Of a stretch of DNA of 64,000 nt, positions 19,602 to 31,064 are shown one piece after another (positions within the stretch are counted from its first letter, which is position 1; every line of letters begins with the position of its first letter). The notes below the pieces were generated by a model. The model ran no database searches and was not told the DNA's origin. It worked only from the letters and a program-made list of their open reading frames with translations. The position numbers were made by a program, and so were the translations under genes. The stretch comes from Geobacter sp. OR-1. GTDB taxonomy: Bacteria > Desulfobacterota > Desulfuromonadia > Geobacterales > DSM-12255. The stretch lies in NCBI RefSeq assembly GCF_000813145.1, contig NZ_BAZF01000004.1, positions 186,001 through 250,000 on the forward strand, given 5' to 3'.

Positions 19602-21361
19602 AACGCGTCATTGAGCTCTTCATGGCAGGATTGATTTTTCTTGCCATAGCATTGCTGGTGGTCTTCCCGTTGCGTGATTTCGACACCTTCTGGCACGTTG
19701 CCAACGGCCGGATCATGGTTGAGACCTCCAGAATCGCCAACCAAGAGCTCTTTTCATATACAGCTGCAGGCACGCACTTCTACAACCATGAGTGGCTTGC
19801 ACAGATAATCATGTTCCTTTTCTACCGCGCAGGTGAAATCACGGGGCTTCTCATCTTCAAGCTGCTGATGACACTTGCGCTCGTCTGGGTTTTGTTCAGA
19901 ACCGCCCGTTTTCAGGGAACCGGAATTCTGACCTCGTCTCTGCTTTGCCTTGGAGTGGTCTATGCCGGACTGCTCCGGTTTGTCGAACGTCCGCAACTAT
20001 TCTCTTTCCTGGGGATCGCTGTCGTCAGTTACATCCTCTACACCTTCAGGGCAGACGATAACTACCGGCGCAGGCTATATCCCCTGCCGCTGATCATAGC
20101 CCTTTGGGACACATTACACGGCGCTCTCTACGGATGTCTGTTGCTCGCGGCATTTACCGTCGGAGAAACGGTTAAATTTTACTTTGCGGGAAGAGTGGCG
20201 ACATGGTTCGAACTATCGGCACTACCGGCGGGACGTTTGAAATCGCTCTGGGGATGGTCATTGGCGACCCTGGCGGTATCCCTGGTGAATCCTTACGGAG
20301 TGCTTACTTACAAAATTATTCCGGCAGTATTCAAGAGCGGATCAGACGTAAATACCGCTGCCGAGTTCATGCCCCCAACGTTTAGCAGTGAGTTTTACGC
20401 GTTCTGGGCGCTCTTCGCACTGACCATCGCCATGCTGATCACGGCACGCAGAAAACTCGACCTGACGCATCTTTTCATTATCATCCCCTTTACCATTCTT
20501 GCGCTACGCTACAGCCGCTGCATCGAGGCGTTCAATCTGGTCGCCCTGCCGATTGTCGCCAGCAGTTGCGCACGTTACTCGCAACAGTTGACTGCGGCAG
20601 GAAAGGACAGAATCGTGTGGCGAGCTTCCCTGGCGCTGGCTGTAGCAAGCCTGGCAGGGGTCGCCTATGTAAAGTTTGCCCCGATTTACAGGCCCGCAAG
20701 TTTTTCCCAGGATGCGAACGATTACGCCTTTGGAATCCGCCTGAATGAAAACAATTTCCCGGTTGGCTCCCTCCGTTTCATCAAGGAAGTGAATCTGACC
20801 GGAAACATGTACAACACTGACCGTTACGGTGGCTATCTGTCCTTCTTTGCCTTTCCGGAACGGAAAATATTCCATTTCAACGAACATTCCATCTTCAAGG
20901 TCCTGTACAGCTTCATTCATAACCCTGAAACCCGTAGTAAATGGGATATCAACTATGCAATTGTTGCCCGTGAGGATGAGGTTGACATGTTCAGCAGAGA
21001 CGGCTATGTCCCGGTTTACTGGGAACCGTCCGCAATGGTGATGTTGAAAGATACGCCCCGCAACAAGGGGCTGCTTGAACGATACAGGATCCGCTACTTT
21101 GCGCCGCTCAAATCCTCGGTGGCCTTTTTCGGGCTTGCAGCTGACGGGAGATCCTATGCCGCGCTGGTACGCGAGATGGGGACCTACCTATCCTACAGAA
21201 CCGACAAGCGTATCGCCGCTGTTTTCAGCACACTTATCACCGGAGTCAGCCCCGATCTCCCCCCAGCAGAACGGTTGAGCATCATACAGGCGGCAGAACG
21301 GTACAACGGATCTCCTGAACTGACACAAGCAAAGGCTTATATTACATCCGGTTCACGGTGA
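19598..21361 (+). CDS. GT-C-type polytopic membrane protein coupled to thiC
   Basis: About 587 residues from GTG 19598, which overlaps the thiC stop as GTGA; ATG 19622 is the alternative. The first span is followed by [14 protein letters not shown], then [11 protein letters not shown] and YNHEWLAQI. This acidic-loop pattern is typical of GT-C glycosyltransferase-like membrane proteins with unknown acceptors. Roughly ten spans extend to about residue 350. A soluble C-terminal part of ~230 residues follows, containing [15 protein letters not shown]. It has no clear TPRs, unlike the four paralogues on the other strand. It is probably transcribed with the thiamine genes, although nothing suggests a role in thiamine synthesis. 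Its 3' end overlaps the convergent methyltransferase by 25 bases. Confidence 0.78.
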   Translation: MKRVIELFMAGLIFLAIALLVVFPLRDFDTFWHVANGRIMVETSRIANQELFSYTAAGTHFYNHEWLAQIIMFLFYRAGEITGLLIFKLLMTLALVWVLFRTARFQGTGILTSSLLCLGVVYAGLLRFVERPQLFSFLGIAVVSYILYTFRADDNYRRRLYPLPLIIALWDTLHGALYGCLLLAAFTVGETVKFYFAGRVATWFELSALPAGRLKSLWGWSLATLAVSLVNPYGVLTYKIIPAVFKSGSDVNTAAEFMPPTFSSEFYAFWALFALTIAMLITARRKLDLTHLFIIIPFTILALRYSRCIEAFNLVALPIVASSCARYSQQLTAAGKDRIVWRASLALAVASLAGVAYVKFAPIYRPASFSQDANDYAFGIRLNENNFPVGSLRFIKEVNLTGNMYNTDRYGGYLSFFAFPERKIFHFNEHSIFKVLYSFIHNPETRSKWDINYAIVAREDEVDMFSRDGYVPVYWEPSAMVMLKDTPRNKGLLERYRIRYFAPLKSSVAFFGLAADGRSYAALVREMGTYLSYRTDKRIAAVFSTLITGVSPDLPPAERLSIIQAAERYNGSPELTQAKAYITSGSR

Positions 21362-22458
21362 GATTCATTCTTCTTGCTGCGGAAGGTGACAATAAACAAG
21401 GGATCGAAATAAGTCATGGCCCTGTCGACATCGTTTCCGGAGAGTGATTCCACGGCAACCGGATCGCGGAACCTTCTCAGGAAACGCCGGGCAGCATTGG
21501 CTATCGGCGGGTTTTCGCACCCGAGCCTCGGGTCGATCCTTAGCGTTCGCAAGCCGAACATCCCCATCCCACGCCGTAAGACCGGGTTAAGGAAAAGCAG
21601 GCTCTCCTTTTCCGGGGGAGCCGTGCCACGCGGGCGTTTTCCAAGATAGACGACATAATTGTAATAGACCCCGCCGCTGCGTTCTTCCTGCCGCAACCTC
21701 TCGGTCTCTGCACCGACATCTTTCACCGCACCGGGATGGGCAAAAAGAAGCGGCGTCAGCCCTGCCTTTTCCGCCATTGCCAACAACTCATCAATCCGGT
21801 ATGTCCTGGCTGACGGGTGCAAAAAGGCATCGGCAAAGCCGTTCTCGGTCCGTGCCTCGCTGAGCGAGCAGAAGCAACTGCCGGCCCTGGAACCGGCCGG
21901 CGCCCGTGCCAGCAGCCGTCGGGCGGTGCTCACATCCTTTATCCCGAGCAGCCTCAATGCCCGCCGGATCGCTTCGATGTCGCCGCGCGCCCCCTTGCTG
22001 TACACCATGAGGCGGAGAATTCCCCCATCCGCGAGACGATCGGCAAGGGCGGCAAGACCGGCTGCCGGATTATCCAGATGGTGAATGACGCCGAAGGCAT
22101 CGATAAAATGATACTGCCCGGCAGCAATCCGGGGCGAGAGCAGATCTCCGGCAACAGTGGCCACATTCCGGCAGCCATGGAGCAGCAGGCGCAACCGGGC
22201 CTTCTTGAGTGAAACTTCTGAGAGGTCCAGTGCGGTAATTTGGGACTCTGGGTTTGCAATGCTGAAGGGATAGGGAGAAAAGGTGCCGCAACCGGCGAGA
22301 AGAATCCGTTGCGAATCGGGCGGAAGCAGTTCACCGTTGAATCTGGCCCACAGGCTGGTCAGGTTGAGGCTGTAAGTGTCGCACCGGCGAATCGAGGCAA
22401 TAACGCCTATCTGAGGGTACGGGAACGCATCGTAATGACAACGGACCGGGTCGCTCAT
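21337..22458 (-). CDS. Class I SAM-dependent methyltransferase
   Basis: About 373 residues. It begins MSDPVRCHYDAFPYP at ATG 22458, with GGAG seven bases upstream; an in-frame extension to 22497 is less likely. The SAM-binding motif is ILLAGCGTFSPYPF, followed by ITALDLSEVSLKKAR, with FGVIHHLDNPAAGL as motif IV. The C-terminal ~150 residues are extra to the core fold and may bind the substrate. The acceptor is not evident. Neighbouring sugar-transfer genes make a glycan or lipid acceptor possible, but that is only context. Confidence 0.85.
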   Translation of the reverse strand: MSDPVRCHYDAFPYPQIGVIASIRRCDTYSLNLTSLWARFNGELLPPDSQRILLAGCGTFSPYPFSIANPESQITALDLSEVSLKKARLRLLLHGCRNVATVAGDLLSPRIAAGQYHFIDAFGVIHHLDNPAAGLAALADRLADGGILRLMVYSKGARGDIEAIRRALRLLGIKDVSTARRLLARAPAGSRAGSCFCSLSEARTENGFADAFLHPSARTYRIDELLAMAEKAGLTPLLFAHPGAVKDVGAETERLRQEERSGGVYYNYVVYLGKRPRGTAPPEKESLLFLNPVLRRGMGMFGLRTLRIDPRLGCENPPIANAARRFLRRFRDPVAVESLSGNDVDRAMTYFDPLFIVTFRSKKNESHREPDVI

Positions 22459-22605
22459 GCAGTACTCCGTGCCGGCAGATTTCATCATCACTCGCACCGG
22501 ATTTCTTCAGTTTCTATAACAAACCACCGGGCAATGCAACAGGAAAGCGGCCAGTTGAGAGGCATCAGGGCCAACCTTTCTTAATTATGCGAATAACTAA
22601 ATCGA

Positions 22606-22634
22606 TTGCAGTTTGCATGAATTGCTGCTATAAA
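22606..22634 (+). promoter_or_regulatory. Candidate sigma70 promoter
   Basis: TTGCAG, a 17-base spacer, then TATAAA, about 45 bases before the start of the exported DUF4350-like protein gene. The AT-rich surroundings support a promoter. Confidence 0.5.
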
Positions 22635-22680
22635 AGACAAAAATTATCCTATTGGTCTTATCGATAGCAAGGAGCCATGA

Positions 22681-23439
22681 ATGACGCATTTAATGAATGC
22701 AGTGACCGCTATAACCCTTTTACTCATGCTGACCGTACCGGTCATGGCTGCAGACCGGCCGGTTGCCCTGTTCGACCATGGTCACAACCAGCGCTTTCAG
22801 ATCGGCAAAGAAGGCCCCCTGCAACTATCCGGTCTTGCCGGAGTCTTCACAGACCAGGGATTCGCAGTCAAGGCGCATGACGGAGCGCTGGACGCCGATA
22901 CCCTGGCCGGAACCGGGGCGCTGGTCATATCCGGCGCCTTCAAACAGTTTACCCAGGCGGAGTTGGATAGCGTCGCCGCATTTCTCAACCGCGGGGGGAA
23001 GCTTGCCATCATGCTCCATATCGGTCCACCGCTCGTACCGCTGCTTGACATGCTCGGGGTAGTGGTCTCCGGCAGCGTCCTCCACGAGCAGGAGAACCTG
23101 ATCAAGGCTGATGACATCAACTTCAAGGTTACCCGGTTCGAACCAGACTCCCTGACATCGGACCTGGAACAGTTTGCCATTTTCGGCGGCTGGGCACTGT
23201 TGAACGAGGGGGCAGGGACCGTGGCACTGGCAAAAACCGGCGACAAGGCCTGGATCGACCTGAACGGCGACCGTAAACTCTCCAGCGGCGATGCCGAGCA
23301 GTCGTTTGCGGTGATCGTCAGCGGCAGTTACGGTGCCGGCAGGTTCGTGGTTTTTGCCGACGATGCCATCTTCCAGAACCAGTACCTGGAGGAGTATAAC
23401 GCCAAGCTTGCCGCCAATCTGGCTCGCTGGATGAAATAG
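22681..23439 (+). CDS. Exported DUF4350-like protein of unknown function
   Basis: 252 residues with a clear signal peptide (hydrophobic TAITLLLMLTVPVMA, cleavage near residue 23). The mature part resembles DUF4350/GATase1-like domains: DHGHNQRFQI, GVFTDQGFAV, GALVISGAFKQFTQAELDSV and FLNRGGKLAIML. It ends with GAGRFVVFADDAIFQN, a motif seen where such proteins check a directory or state string. No catalytic triad can be assigned. AAGGAG is six bases before the ATG. It is followed after 45 bases by an RluA-type gene on the same strand. Confidence 0.72.
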   Translation: MTHLMNAVTAITLLLMLTVPVMAADRPVALFDHGHNQRFQIGKEGPLQLSGLAGVFTDQGFAVKAHDGALDADTLAGTGALVISGAFKQFTQAELDSVAAFLNRGGKLAIMLHIGPPLVPLLDMLGVVVSGSVLHEQENLIKADDINFKVTRFEPDSLTSDLEQFAIFGGWALLNEGAGTVALAKTGDKAWIDLNGDRKLSSGDAEQSFAVIVSGSYGAGRFVVFADDAIFQNQYLEEYNAKLAANLARWMK

Positions 23440-23484
23440 CCAGTCCGGAGTTCACTAAAATTACGAGAGATAAGGTTACGAACC

Positions 23485-24402
23485 ATGCTGGAGTACCTGA
23501 TAGCTGAAGAAGACCATTGCCGACCGGTTGGCGGCTGGCTGAGACTGCGGATGCCCGCGGCAACCGGGGGATACTTAAACCAGTTGCTGAAAAAGGGACA
23601 TCTCACGGTCAACGGGGAAGCGGCAACCGAGATGCGCCCCCTGGCAATCGGGGACAGTGTCGCCCTGAAAGAAAGCGGCCGCATTCAAGCCTTGCTGAAT
23701 TCCCGGGTCGGCTCATCAGCGGTTGAAATCCTGTTCGAGGACAACCTGATCGTGGCCATCAATAAACCGGCCGGACTGTCCATGCACGCCGCCGCCGAGG
23801 CCGGCGACACCCTGACCGACCTGGCAGCCGCCTACCTGCATGCCCGCGAACGGGCCGCTCACCCCCATGCGGCAGAACCGACCTTCAAGCTCCGGCCGGT
23901 CAACCGGCTCGACCGCGGTACTTCAGGTGGCGTGATCCTCGCCAAATCCGCCACAGGAGCCGGGATCTTCGGCAAGCTTGTCATGTCCGGCGGCTTGGAC
24001 AAGCTGTACCTGGCGCTGGCAGCGGGGAAGATCAGTGCTAGCGGCGAGATCAGCGAACCGGTTGAAGGGAAAGAGTCGCTGACCCGCTACGACACCCTGT
24101 TCAGCGGCAGCAAAATGTCACTGGTAGCCCTGCGCCCGGAAACCGGGCGGATGCACCAGATCCGGCAGCATCTGCGCCATATCGGCCATCCGGTGCTGGG
24201 GGACAAGCGTTACGGCGGCCAGGCGCTGCCGGCATATCCCGGTTTCATGCTCCATGCCTTCAGGACCTCGTTTACCAATCCCGAATCAGGTGACGCCATC
24301 ACGATTCATGCCCCGCTACCGCAGGGATTCCTCGCCCTGCTTCGTTCGGCCGCACCGGAGAATTACAGTGCCATCCTGGCCGATCTGCTCTCACTGCCAT
24401 AA
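23485..24402 (+). CDS. RluA-family RNA pseudouridine synthase
   Basis: 305 residues. An S4-like N-terminal segment (YLNQLLKKGHLTVNGEAAT, residues ~31-49) is followed by the catalytic domain, with VAINKPAGLSMH and RPVNRLDRGTSG (the catalytic Asp is in RLDRGTSG), then ALRPETGRMHQIRQHL and GHPVLGDKRYGG. It isomerises uridines in rRNA or tRNA; the target site cannot be told from the sequence. It lies 45 bases after the exported protein gene. Confidence 0.9.
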   Translation: MLEYLIAEEDHCRPVGGWLRLRMPAATGGYLNQLLKKGHLTVNGEAATEMRPLAIGDSVALKESGRIQALLNSRVGSSAVEILFEDNLIVAINKPAGLSMHAAAEAGDTLTDLAAAYLHARERAAHPHAAEPTFKLRPVNRLDRGTSGGVILAKSATGAGIFGKLVMSGGLDKLYLALAAGKISASGEISEPVEGKESLTRYDTLFSGSKMSLVALRPETGRMHQIRQHLRHIGHPVLGDKRYGGQALPAYPGFMLHAFRTSFTNPESGDAITIHAPLPQGFLALLRSAAPENYSAILADLLSLP

Positions 24403-24443
24403 AGAACAGCATTTCGTAAAAATGCAAAGTTTGTCTCGATGAT

Positions 24444-24459
24444 TTTGCACCGGTGCAAA
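24444..24459. promoter_or_regulatory. Perfect 16-bp palindrome, operator-like
   Basis: TTTGCACCGGTGCAAA reads identically on both strands. It lies in the 223-base gap before a small ORF on the plus strand. Its size and symmetry suit a dimeric regulator such as a LacI- or GntR-type protein; no cognate regulator is adjacent. Confidence 0.5.
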
Positions 24460-24625
24460 CAGGCAGCATGGCCACCGGGAACCCCACCCACAATAACAAT
24501 TTGATATTATTACAATTAATCTTTGGGAGATCCTCGCCGGGATGTCGGTATGGATGTTGCTCAGGAGTTATGCATATAAGATTTGCCGCGGCTGGTTCAG
24601 AACGAATTGCCGCAAGGAGAGAACG

Positions 24626-24802
24626 ATGGAAAACAGGGTAAAAGGGAGCGTGTGGCAGGCGAGAAAGGCCCCGGTAGATCATGGCCGGTTCAATTCCATG
24701 CGGTTACGGATCGCGATCAGCATCTTCCTGGACAGCTTCCTGAAAGGGTGCGGCGCGCTCTTCGGAACCGCCCATTCTCCCGCCTACTCGGGCCGAAAAT
24801 AG
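24626..24802 (+). CDS. Small protein of 58 residues, unknown
   Basis: An ATG preceded by a good ribosome site (AAGGAG, seven bases) opens a 58-residue frame. It is basic at the start (MENRVKGSVWQARKAPVDHG) and has one short hydrophobic amphipathic stretch, RLRIAISIFLDSFLKG, near residue 28. It ends 18 bases before a strong bidirectional terminator and has the palindrome at 24444 upstream, so the unit looks self-contained. No family is recognised. Confidence 0.5.
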   Translation: MENRVKGSVWQARKAPVDHGRFNSMRLRIAISIFLDSFLKGCGALFGTAHSPAYSGRK

Positions 24803-24820
24803 AACAGACCTGTGCAAAAG

Positions 24821-24857
24821 AAAAAGGCACCCGGGGATACCGTGGTGCCTTTTTTTG
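24821..24857. terminator. Bidirectional intrinsic terminator
   Basis: AAAAAGGCACC pairs with GGTGCCTTTTT over 11 bases with a 12-base loop, with A-run and T-run tails. It separates the small plus-strand gene from the convergent AMIN-domain gene. Confidence 0.88.
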
Positions 24858-24881
24858 TTTCAACCCCAACAGGAACGGATG

Positions 24882-25853
24882 CTAACGTTTCCCGCCGACA
24901 GCCGCAAAGGTGATCCTTAGTCCCTGCGCCGTTTTCTGGATGATATGCAGAGGCAACCCGGCCTTGGGGTTCGCCGCATCGAACACCAGCCTGACCTTGT
25001 CGGCATAAACTCCGATCCTCAGCCGCGACACCCCGAATTTTCCGACTTTGAGCTCCCGGCTCGTCAGCAACGTCCCTGCTCCGGGGATATCGACCACCAG
25101 CCGCTCCGGACCGGAGAGCTTGAAAGCGTCGTACTGCGAGATAGTCCCTCCGGCAACTATTTCCACAGCATCGCTGGCAATAACAACGGATTGCAGCTGC
25201 CGGCCGATTACCGGGGAATCCGCGGACAGTAATGGCAACGGCCTAGCCGGTTGCGGCGCGGGCGTAGCAACCTGAACCGGCGCCTTTTTGGGCTCGATCT
25301 TGGGTTGGACCTCGGCAGCAACAGTGGCTTGGGGCGGTTGTTCCATCACTTCAGAAGCTGGCTTGGTCTCCCTTGGCAGAGCCTTCTCTACCACTGGTTT
25401 CTTCTGTGATTCCAGCAGTTCGGTCAAAGCTGGATCACCCGGTACCGTAGAGCCCGGAGCGGCGAGCGACGGGAAAATGACCAACAGACGGCTGGAATCT
25501 TCGGTATCCCGGTTGACCGTCACGGCCACCTCTTTTTCCATCCCGATTACCAGACGGGTGACCGGAATCCCGTCAACCTGCAGCTCCTTGACCCAGATGC
25601 CGGTCACAGGACCGGCCCCAGGGATCTCGCCGACGATCCCCCTGGTCTTTCCCGGAGCGATATCCAGCATGATCCCGCTTCCTCCGGTCATCTTGCGGTA
25701 CAGGTAGGTCAACGGCTGGTCCCCCTGGATCTCGATGCGGGACCCTCCTTGTGTGAACTTTATGGAACCGATGGTGGCCGTGGCGGCGAGCGAGGATGCC
25801 GCCGACGCCATCAGAACCAGTAACGCTGCAAAACAGACCATGCCGTATCTCAT
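24882..25853 (-). CDS. Secreted protein with two AMIN-like domains
   Basis: 323 residues with a signal peptide (cleavage after ASSLA, near residue 23). An AMIN-like beta domain covers about 25-130 (IGSIKFTQGGSRIEI to RLLVIFPSL). A low-complexity Pro/Lys/Glu linker runs to ~210. A second AMIN domain covers 220-320 (PERLVVDIPGAG, GVSRLRIGVYADKVRLVFD). AMIN domains place amidases and secretins on peptidoglycan; no amidase or secretin domain follows, so this is a stand-alone periplasmic binder. It lies 18 bases after the FNT gene on the same strand. Confidence 0.8.
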   Translation of the reverse strand: MRYGMVCFAALLVLMASAASSLAATATIGSIKFTQGGSRIEIQGDQPLTYLYRKMTGGSGIMLDIAPGKTRGIVGEIPGAGPVTGIWVKELQVDGIPVTRLVIGMEKEVAVTVNRDTEDSSRLLVIFPSLAAPGSTVPGDPALTELLESQKKPVVEKALPRETKPASEVMEQPPQATVAAEVQPKIEPKKAPVQVATPAPQPARPLPLLSADSPVIGRQLQSVVIASDAVEIVAGGTISQYDAFKLSGPERLVVDIPGAGTLLTSRELKVGKFGVSRLRIGVYADKVRLVFDAANPKAGLPLHIIQKTAQGLRITFAAVGGKR

Positions 25854-25871
25854 TGTCCCTCCGCAATCAAA

Positions 25872-26693
25872 TCAGGATGTTATATTCCCCTTCTCAAAAG
25901 AGCTGCGATGAATAAACCAATAGGCAAACGCCACAAACACAACCCCGCCGAGGATGTTGCCCAGTGTCACGGGGACCAGATTGTCGATAAAGAACCCCGA
26001 CCAGGTAAGCCCGGCTTCGAGCTTACCGGTTGCCCCGGCCAGGAAAAGCCCGGTGGGGATGAAATACATGTTGGCGATGGAATGCTCGAACCCGCTGGTC
26101 ACGAATGCCATGATCGGCACATAGCAAGCCAGCAGCTTGCCGGGGATGTCTCGGGCCGCCGTAGCCATCATAACGGCGAGACAGACCAGCCAGTTGCAGA
26201 GGATCCCCCGCACCAGGGCCGCCATGAACGGAAGACGGCATTTGGCGGCAGCGATCCGGATCGCGTGTTCGGCAACCGGGCTCCCTTCCCACAGCCGGGT
26301 CTCGAACATCAACCAGGCGAAGAAGAGCGAACCGAGCAGGTTGCCGACAATGACGATCAGCCAGTTCTCTACCAGCTTCAGCCAGGGAATTTCGCCATGC
26401 AGCGCGGCGTTGGTGAGCAGGCTGTTGCCGGTGAACAGTTCGGCGCCGCAGACCACGACCAGCATCAGCCCGAGAGAAAAGACGCTCCCACCGAGAAACC
26501 GGGAAATCCCCTGGCCGACATGCATGGTCGCGTCCTGGGTCACCACGGTCGCCAGCTGGGCCCCGAATGCGATATAAAAACCGGCCAGGAGGCTGAGCAC
26601 GAAGGTCCTGCCCGGAGACTGGGAGAGAACCCGCCTGCCAGCTGCAACTATTGCCGCAACAGTCTCTGCTGGGTTTAGAAACCGCTTGTCCAT
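25872..26693 (-). CDS. Formate/nitrite transporter family channel
   Basis: 273 residues with six or so membrane spans, matching the FNT family: LNPAETVAAIVAAG at the start, FYIAFGAQLA, AELFTGNSLL near residue 87, GNLLGSLFFAWLMFE, NWLVCLAVMMA and GFEHSIANMYFIPTG near 200. FNT channels pass small monovalent anions such as formate, nitrite, lactate or hydrosulfide. The substrate is not clear from context, since no formate or nitrite enzyme is beside it. Confidence 0.92.
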   Translation of the reverse strand: MDKRFLNPAETVAAIVAAGRRVLSQSPGRTFVLSLLAGFYIAFGAQLATVVTQDATMHVGQGISRFLGGSVFSLGLMLVVVCGAELFTGNSLLTNAALHGEIPWLKLVENWLIVIVGNLLGSLFFAWLMFETRLWEGSPVAEHAIRIAAAKCRLPFMAALVRGILCNWLVCLAVMMATAARDIPGKLLACYVPIMAFVTSGFEHSIANMYFIPTGLFLAGATGKLEAGLTWSGFFIDNLVPVTLGNILGGVVFVAFAYWFIHRSSFEKGNITS

Positions 26694-26781
26694 TTAATGC
26701 CGAACTCCTCTGAGCTGCAATTCTTGCATGTCCGCGCCGGTTGTCAACTTTGTACCCATATTTCCCTGCCGCAATCCTGCG

Positions 26782-29135
<2,354 letters not shown>

Positions 29136-29353
29136 TCAGGCCGATTGCTGTCAATATCAGGATTTGAGCTGTTATTCAAGGCAAACATCAGGTGCTTCCA
29201 GGAGGGAGTGGCCGGTCATGGATAAATACCGAACCGCCAGTCAAGGCGAGTAGTTTTGCCATAATGTGCGAAGAGGTAATGCTCAGCCGGGCAAGACTGC
29301 CCTTTGAGCTGAAGTTGCAATCTTGCCCGTCCGAACCCGACAGTTTCCGACAA

Positions 29354-29992
29354 TTATTTCTGAGCTGCCGTCTTCCCCCCCATGTAACTGGTGATGAGGC
29401 ACCGATACGACGGGAGATGGTTTGAGAGCAAGGTTCCCAGACCTTCGATGTCGTTACGCCAGTCACGATGCAACTCGCAGGCAACCGCAAACCAGGTCAT
29501 GAGCTGACACCCCGCATCTGTCATCCGCGCCCAGGCAGCATCCCGCGTCGTCTTGTTGAACGTGCCTGATGCGTCTGTGACGATAAATACCTCGTACCCT
29601 TCCTCCCGCGCCGACAAGGCGGGGAACGCAACGCAGACTTCCGTCACAATGCCTGCGATCAAAAGCTGCTTTTTACCTGTTGCCTTGACGGCTTTCACGA
29701 AATCCTCGTTATCCCAGGCGTTAATATTACCGGGACGCGCTATATAAGGGGCGTCTGGAAACAACGCCTTCAGTTCCGGAACAAGCGGACCATTCGGGCC
29801 ATCCTCAAAGCTGGTGGTAAGAATCGTGGGTAATTTGAAATACTTGGCCGCGTCAGCCAGGGCGAGAACGTTATTCTTGAAATCGTCCGGCGAAAAATCC
29901 TGGACCAGGTTTACCAGTCCGGATTGGTGGTCAACGAGTAACACCGCGACGTCATTCTTGTCGAGGCGATTGTACTTGAATTCGGTCTTCAT
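29354..29992 (-). CDS. Isochorismatase-family cysteine hydrolase (YcaC-like)
   Basis: 212 residues. The family triad is visible: Asp in VLLVDHQSGLV (~residue 21), a Lys in the VKATGKKQLLIAG region, and Cys in GIVTEVCVAFPALSA (~residue 119). The length and the FNKTTRDAAWARM region fit YcaC-type hydrolases of unknown substrate. It stands alone, facing away from the ferritin-like gene. Confidence 0.88.
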   Translation of the reverse strand: MKTEFKYNRLDKNDVAVLLVDHQSGLVNLVQDFSPDDFKNNVLALADAAKYFKLPTILTTSFEDGPNGPLVPELKALFPDAPYIARPGNINAWDNEDFVKAVKATGKKQLLIAGIVTEVCVAFPALSAREEGYEVFIVTDASGTFNKTTRDAAWARMTDAGCQLMTWFAVACELHRDWRNDIEGLGTLLSNHLPSYRCLITSYMGGKTAAQK

Positions 29993-30456
29993 ACGATGCC
30001 TCCTTTAGTTGGGACGTTGCGAGTTAACAGTATTCGGCACGCCCAACCCGTCATTACACCTCTAATTGTTTTATACCATAATTACCGGCAATTGTGCCAT
30101 ATCCGACACAGGCACACTGACCCGGACCGGACAACCGTTTTTTCTCCTGGTTGCCCCTGTTTCACTATCTTGTCACACATCACAAAATGCCACTCTTGTT
30201 GCCTCGGCAACAGATCTTTTGTTCCCCCGCCAATCAAGTCATCCCACAAATTTTTCTCAGATTACTCATGCATATCATTGCAGCCATAAAACAGGATACC
30301 GGTCGCAACAATCCGATTTTGCACAGCAAAAACAAATGTCAAGTTGGCAGTGTTTGTGCTTATCAATAAAAGACCATTTAAGTCCTATTCTTGGCAACCT
30401 TACGTCCAGGAATCATTTATTGAAATTCATTTCAAACCGAGGGAGGGTTTAAGGAC
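29993..30456. other. 464-base divergent intergenic region
   Basis: AT-rich gap between the isochorismatase-type gene (minus) and the ferritin-like gene (plus). It holds the sigma54-like element listed separately and a short GTTGCCTCGGCAAC hairpin near 30199. No coding frame with a ribosome site was found. Confidence 0.5.
30345..30360 (+). promoter_or_regulatory. Candidate sigma54 (-24/-12) promoter
   Basis: TGGCAGTGTTTGTGCT has GG and GC at the required spacing and matches TGGCA-N-TTGCW except for G at the first T of the -12 element. It lies about 97 bases before the ferritin-like gene. Sigma54 promoters are common in Geobacter-type genomes. Confidence 0.45.
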
Positions 30457-30981
30457 ATGAACCATCTTATTGAAGAGGCATTTCGCTACGCAATTCTCAC
30501 CGAAAAAAGAAGTTATGACTTTTACTCCAGGATGTCCCATATCGCCAGTGACGACAAACTCAAAATATTGTTCGATCAACTGGCACAGGAAGAGGCCGAA
30601 CACCTTAAGTCGTTTGTTGTGCGGTATCCGGGTGACGAGCTCGAACTGCTTGATCTGGTGAATAGCAATCCGAAACAGGAGGAACAGGCATATCAAGTAT
30701 TGCTCGATGCAGCCCAAGAGGGGTTGAGTGATAAGCAGGCACTGGAAATCTCACTCCAGGAAGAGATTGACTGTCTGGAAAAATATTCCGTAATGGTTGA
30801 CTGCATCAAGGAGCCTAATTTGCGCATCATCTTCGAGCTCGCCTTGGAGGATTCCTCACAGCATTGCGCAAAAATTAAAATGGAATACCTGCGGCTCAAA
30901 AGAGAACAAGGAGCCAGCTTTACCATGCCCACCGAAGCATATCAACAGCAGATAAAATCCCCTGACCGGCATTGCCAATAA
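30457..30981 (+). CDS. Ferritin-like / rubrerythrin-type diiron protein
   Basis: 174 residues, almost all helical, forming a four-helix bundle. Metal-ligand motifs lie in each half: EEAFRYAILTEKRSYDFY then QEEAEHLKSF (E-x-x-H, ~residue 49), and LQEEIDCLEKY then DSSQHCAKIKMEY (~130). No rubredoxin-type CxxC domain follows, so it is a ferritin-like domain alone. Related proteins take part in peroxide or iron handling in anaerobes. GGGAGGG is about ten bases before the ATG. Confidence 0.8.
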   Translation: MNHLIEEAFRYAILTEKRSYDFYSRMSHIASDDKLKILFDQLAQEEAEHLKSFVVRYPGDELELLDLVNSNPKQEEQAYQVLLDAAQEGLSDKQALEISLQEEIDCLEKYSVMVDCIKEPNLRIIFELALEDSSQHCAKIKMEYLRLKREQGASFTMPTEAYQQQIKSPDRHCQ

Positions 30982-31064
30982 TGTGAAGGTGGAAGTGGTG
31001 CCATGCGCAACGGCGTGCTGATGGCAAAAAAGATCTCTTTGCACTGAATGATTCTCCGGCACCC

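Noticed and set aside
24444-24459. NtrC-binding site
   Set aside because: The GCACC and GGTGC half sites match, but they abut with no spacer, unlike NtrC sites.
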